DNA of 64,000 nt, from assembly GCA_037355855.1 (NCBI GenBank), contig CM074759.1, forward strand, positions 186,001 to 250,000, written 5' to 3'. Origin of the DNA: Pseudo-nitzschia pungens (lineage: Eukaryota > Bacillariophyta > Bacillariophyceae > Bacillariales > Bacillariaceae). The notes under the pieces are model-generated. The model ran no database searches, was not told the DNA's origin, and saw nothing but the letters and a program-made list of their open reading frames with translations. The position numbers and the translations under genes were made by a program. The stretch's first letter is position 1, and every line of letters begins with the position of its first letter. Below, piece by piece: positions 63,438 through 64,000 of the stretch.

Positions 63438-64000
63438 CGTGTGATCCTTGCTCCGTTATGACACGACATGCCTGGAACTGGTAGCTTGGGATTGGGTTAC
63501 GGTACTGTACGTCCAGGAGTGAGTCGTTGTCTTTGCTCGGGATGAGACCAGATTGTGCTGTCCGCTGTCTGTCGGAATCAATTTTCAGTCATCAGTCTTT
63601 CAAATCTCACATCTCAGATCTCAGATCTCAAATCTCGGATCGAGAACTTGTACGGTAATTACCGTAATACGAGTGCCACCACGTAACTTACCGGTACTTG
63701 TACGATGTGGTTGCCAATGTGAGGATCTGAGGATGAATCCCTAGTAACTAGTGAATAACCCATTTCCTTTACCTGTACAACCAATTCGTTAAATACCGTT
63801 ATCTCGGGATGATTCATTCGAACCCCTACCATTAAGACTTACTCGTAACTTACTCTTACCGGTACCTTTATCGAATGCTTCGTAAGACTTACTCGTAAGT
63901 TTACCGTACGGTAACCTTAGCGAACAAGGACTCTCTCAAAGATGGTGATTCATTCATTCATTCCACGTAAGATCTCAATCACACCCTTTCAGCTCATTCG
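63438..64000. other. Terminal intergenic region with GTAA/TTAC words
   Basis: It holds CTCAGATCTCAGATCTC repeats (63605-63640), then GGTAATTACCGTAATACGAG, TAACTTACCGGTACTTGTACG, GACTTACTCGTAACTTACTC and CGTACGGTAACC between 63650 and 63915. No gene is seen before the window ends. Confidence 0.55.

Overview
This window looks like nuclear DNA of a diatom, most likely a pennate. Genes are sparse and have few or no introns. Four genes need splicing, with introns of about 170-545 nt and GTGAGT/GTAAGT/GTACGT/GTGCGT donors. Several products carry a signal peptide followed by an ASAFAP-like plastid targeting motif. One protein has the layout of silica-associated silaffin/SAP proteins, and an OSCA-type channel, a DOMON glycoprotein and many acidic or Ser-rich low-complexity proteins are present. 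The assignment rests on sequence character only.

Layout. 1-771 is a four-copy in-phase tandem repeat, open on both strands. 2516-3589 encodes an acidic TPR-like protein. 6515-10441 is the most unusual block: an AT-rich, convergent two-gene unit made of a tyrosine recombinase and a RusA-type Holliday-junction resolvase ending in a SUMO-interaction-like motif. A short tandem array lies in the 5' part of the first gene and upstream of the second. 11840-17236 encodes a 1798-aa Gln/Pro-rich protein with NLS-like repeats. Then follow a secreted Cys-rich protein (17563-18225, -), an ABC1/UbiB-type atypical kinase (20044-23165, -, one intron), a 727-bp hAT-like MITE (24070-24796), a DOMON glycoprotein (25578-28338, +, one intron), a membrane RING-H2 E3 ligase (30476-31561) and a small one-TM protein (32987-33400, -). 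Next are an S9 prolyl oligopeptidase-family peptidase (35804-38659, -, with a likely 5-nt first coding exon), a composite inverted-repeat element (39446-40040), a secreted Kazal-like Cys protein (41285-41800, -), an OSCA/CSC1-type channel (43241-46624, -, one intron) and an expanded-family ankyrin-like protein (48254-49447). The last third holds two minisatellites (50.8 and 52 kb), a silaffin/SAP-like membrane protein (53660-54724), phosphoserine phosphatase (55290-56354, -), a small plastid precursor (57090-58081, +, one intron), tRNA-Glu(UUC) and tRNA-Asn(GUU), and a diverged SDR-like secretory protein (61395-63437, -).

No operon-like logic links the genes, which is normal for a nuclear chromosome. 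The exception is the recombinase/resolvase pair, whose stop codons are only 57 bp apart and whose enzymology fits one DNA-recombining element. Spacers between genes are packed with palindromic words: GTAA-NN-TTAC dyads, CGGTACCG-type strings, TACTAGTA microsatellites and TACGAAGTACTTCGTA. I did not see these in coding sequence.
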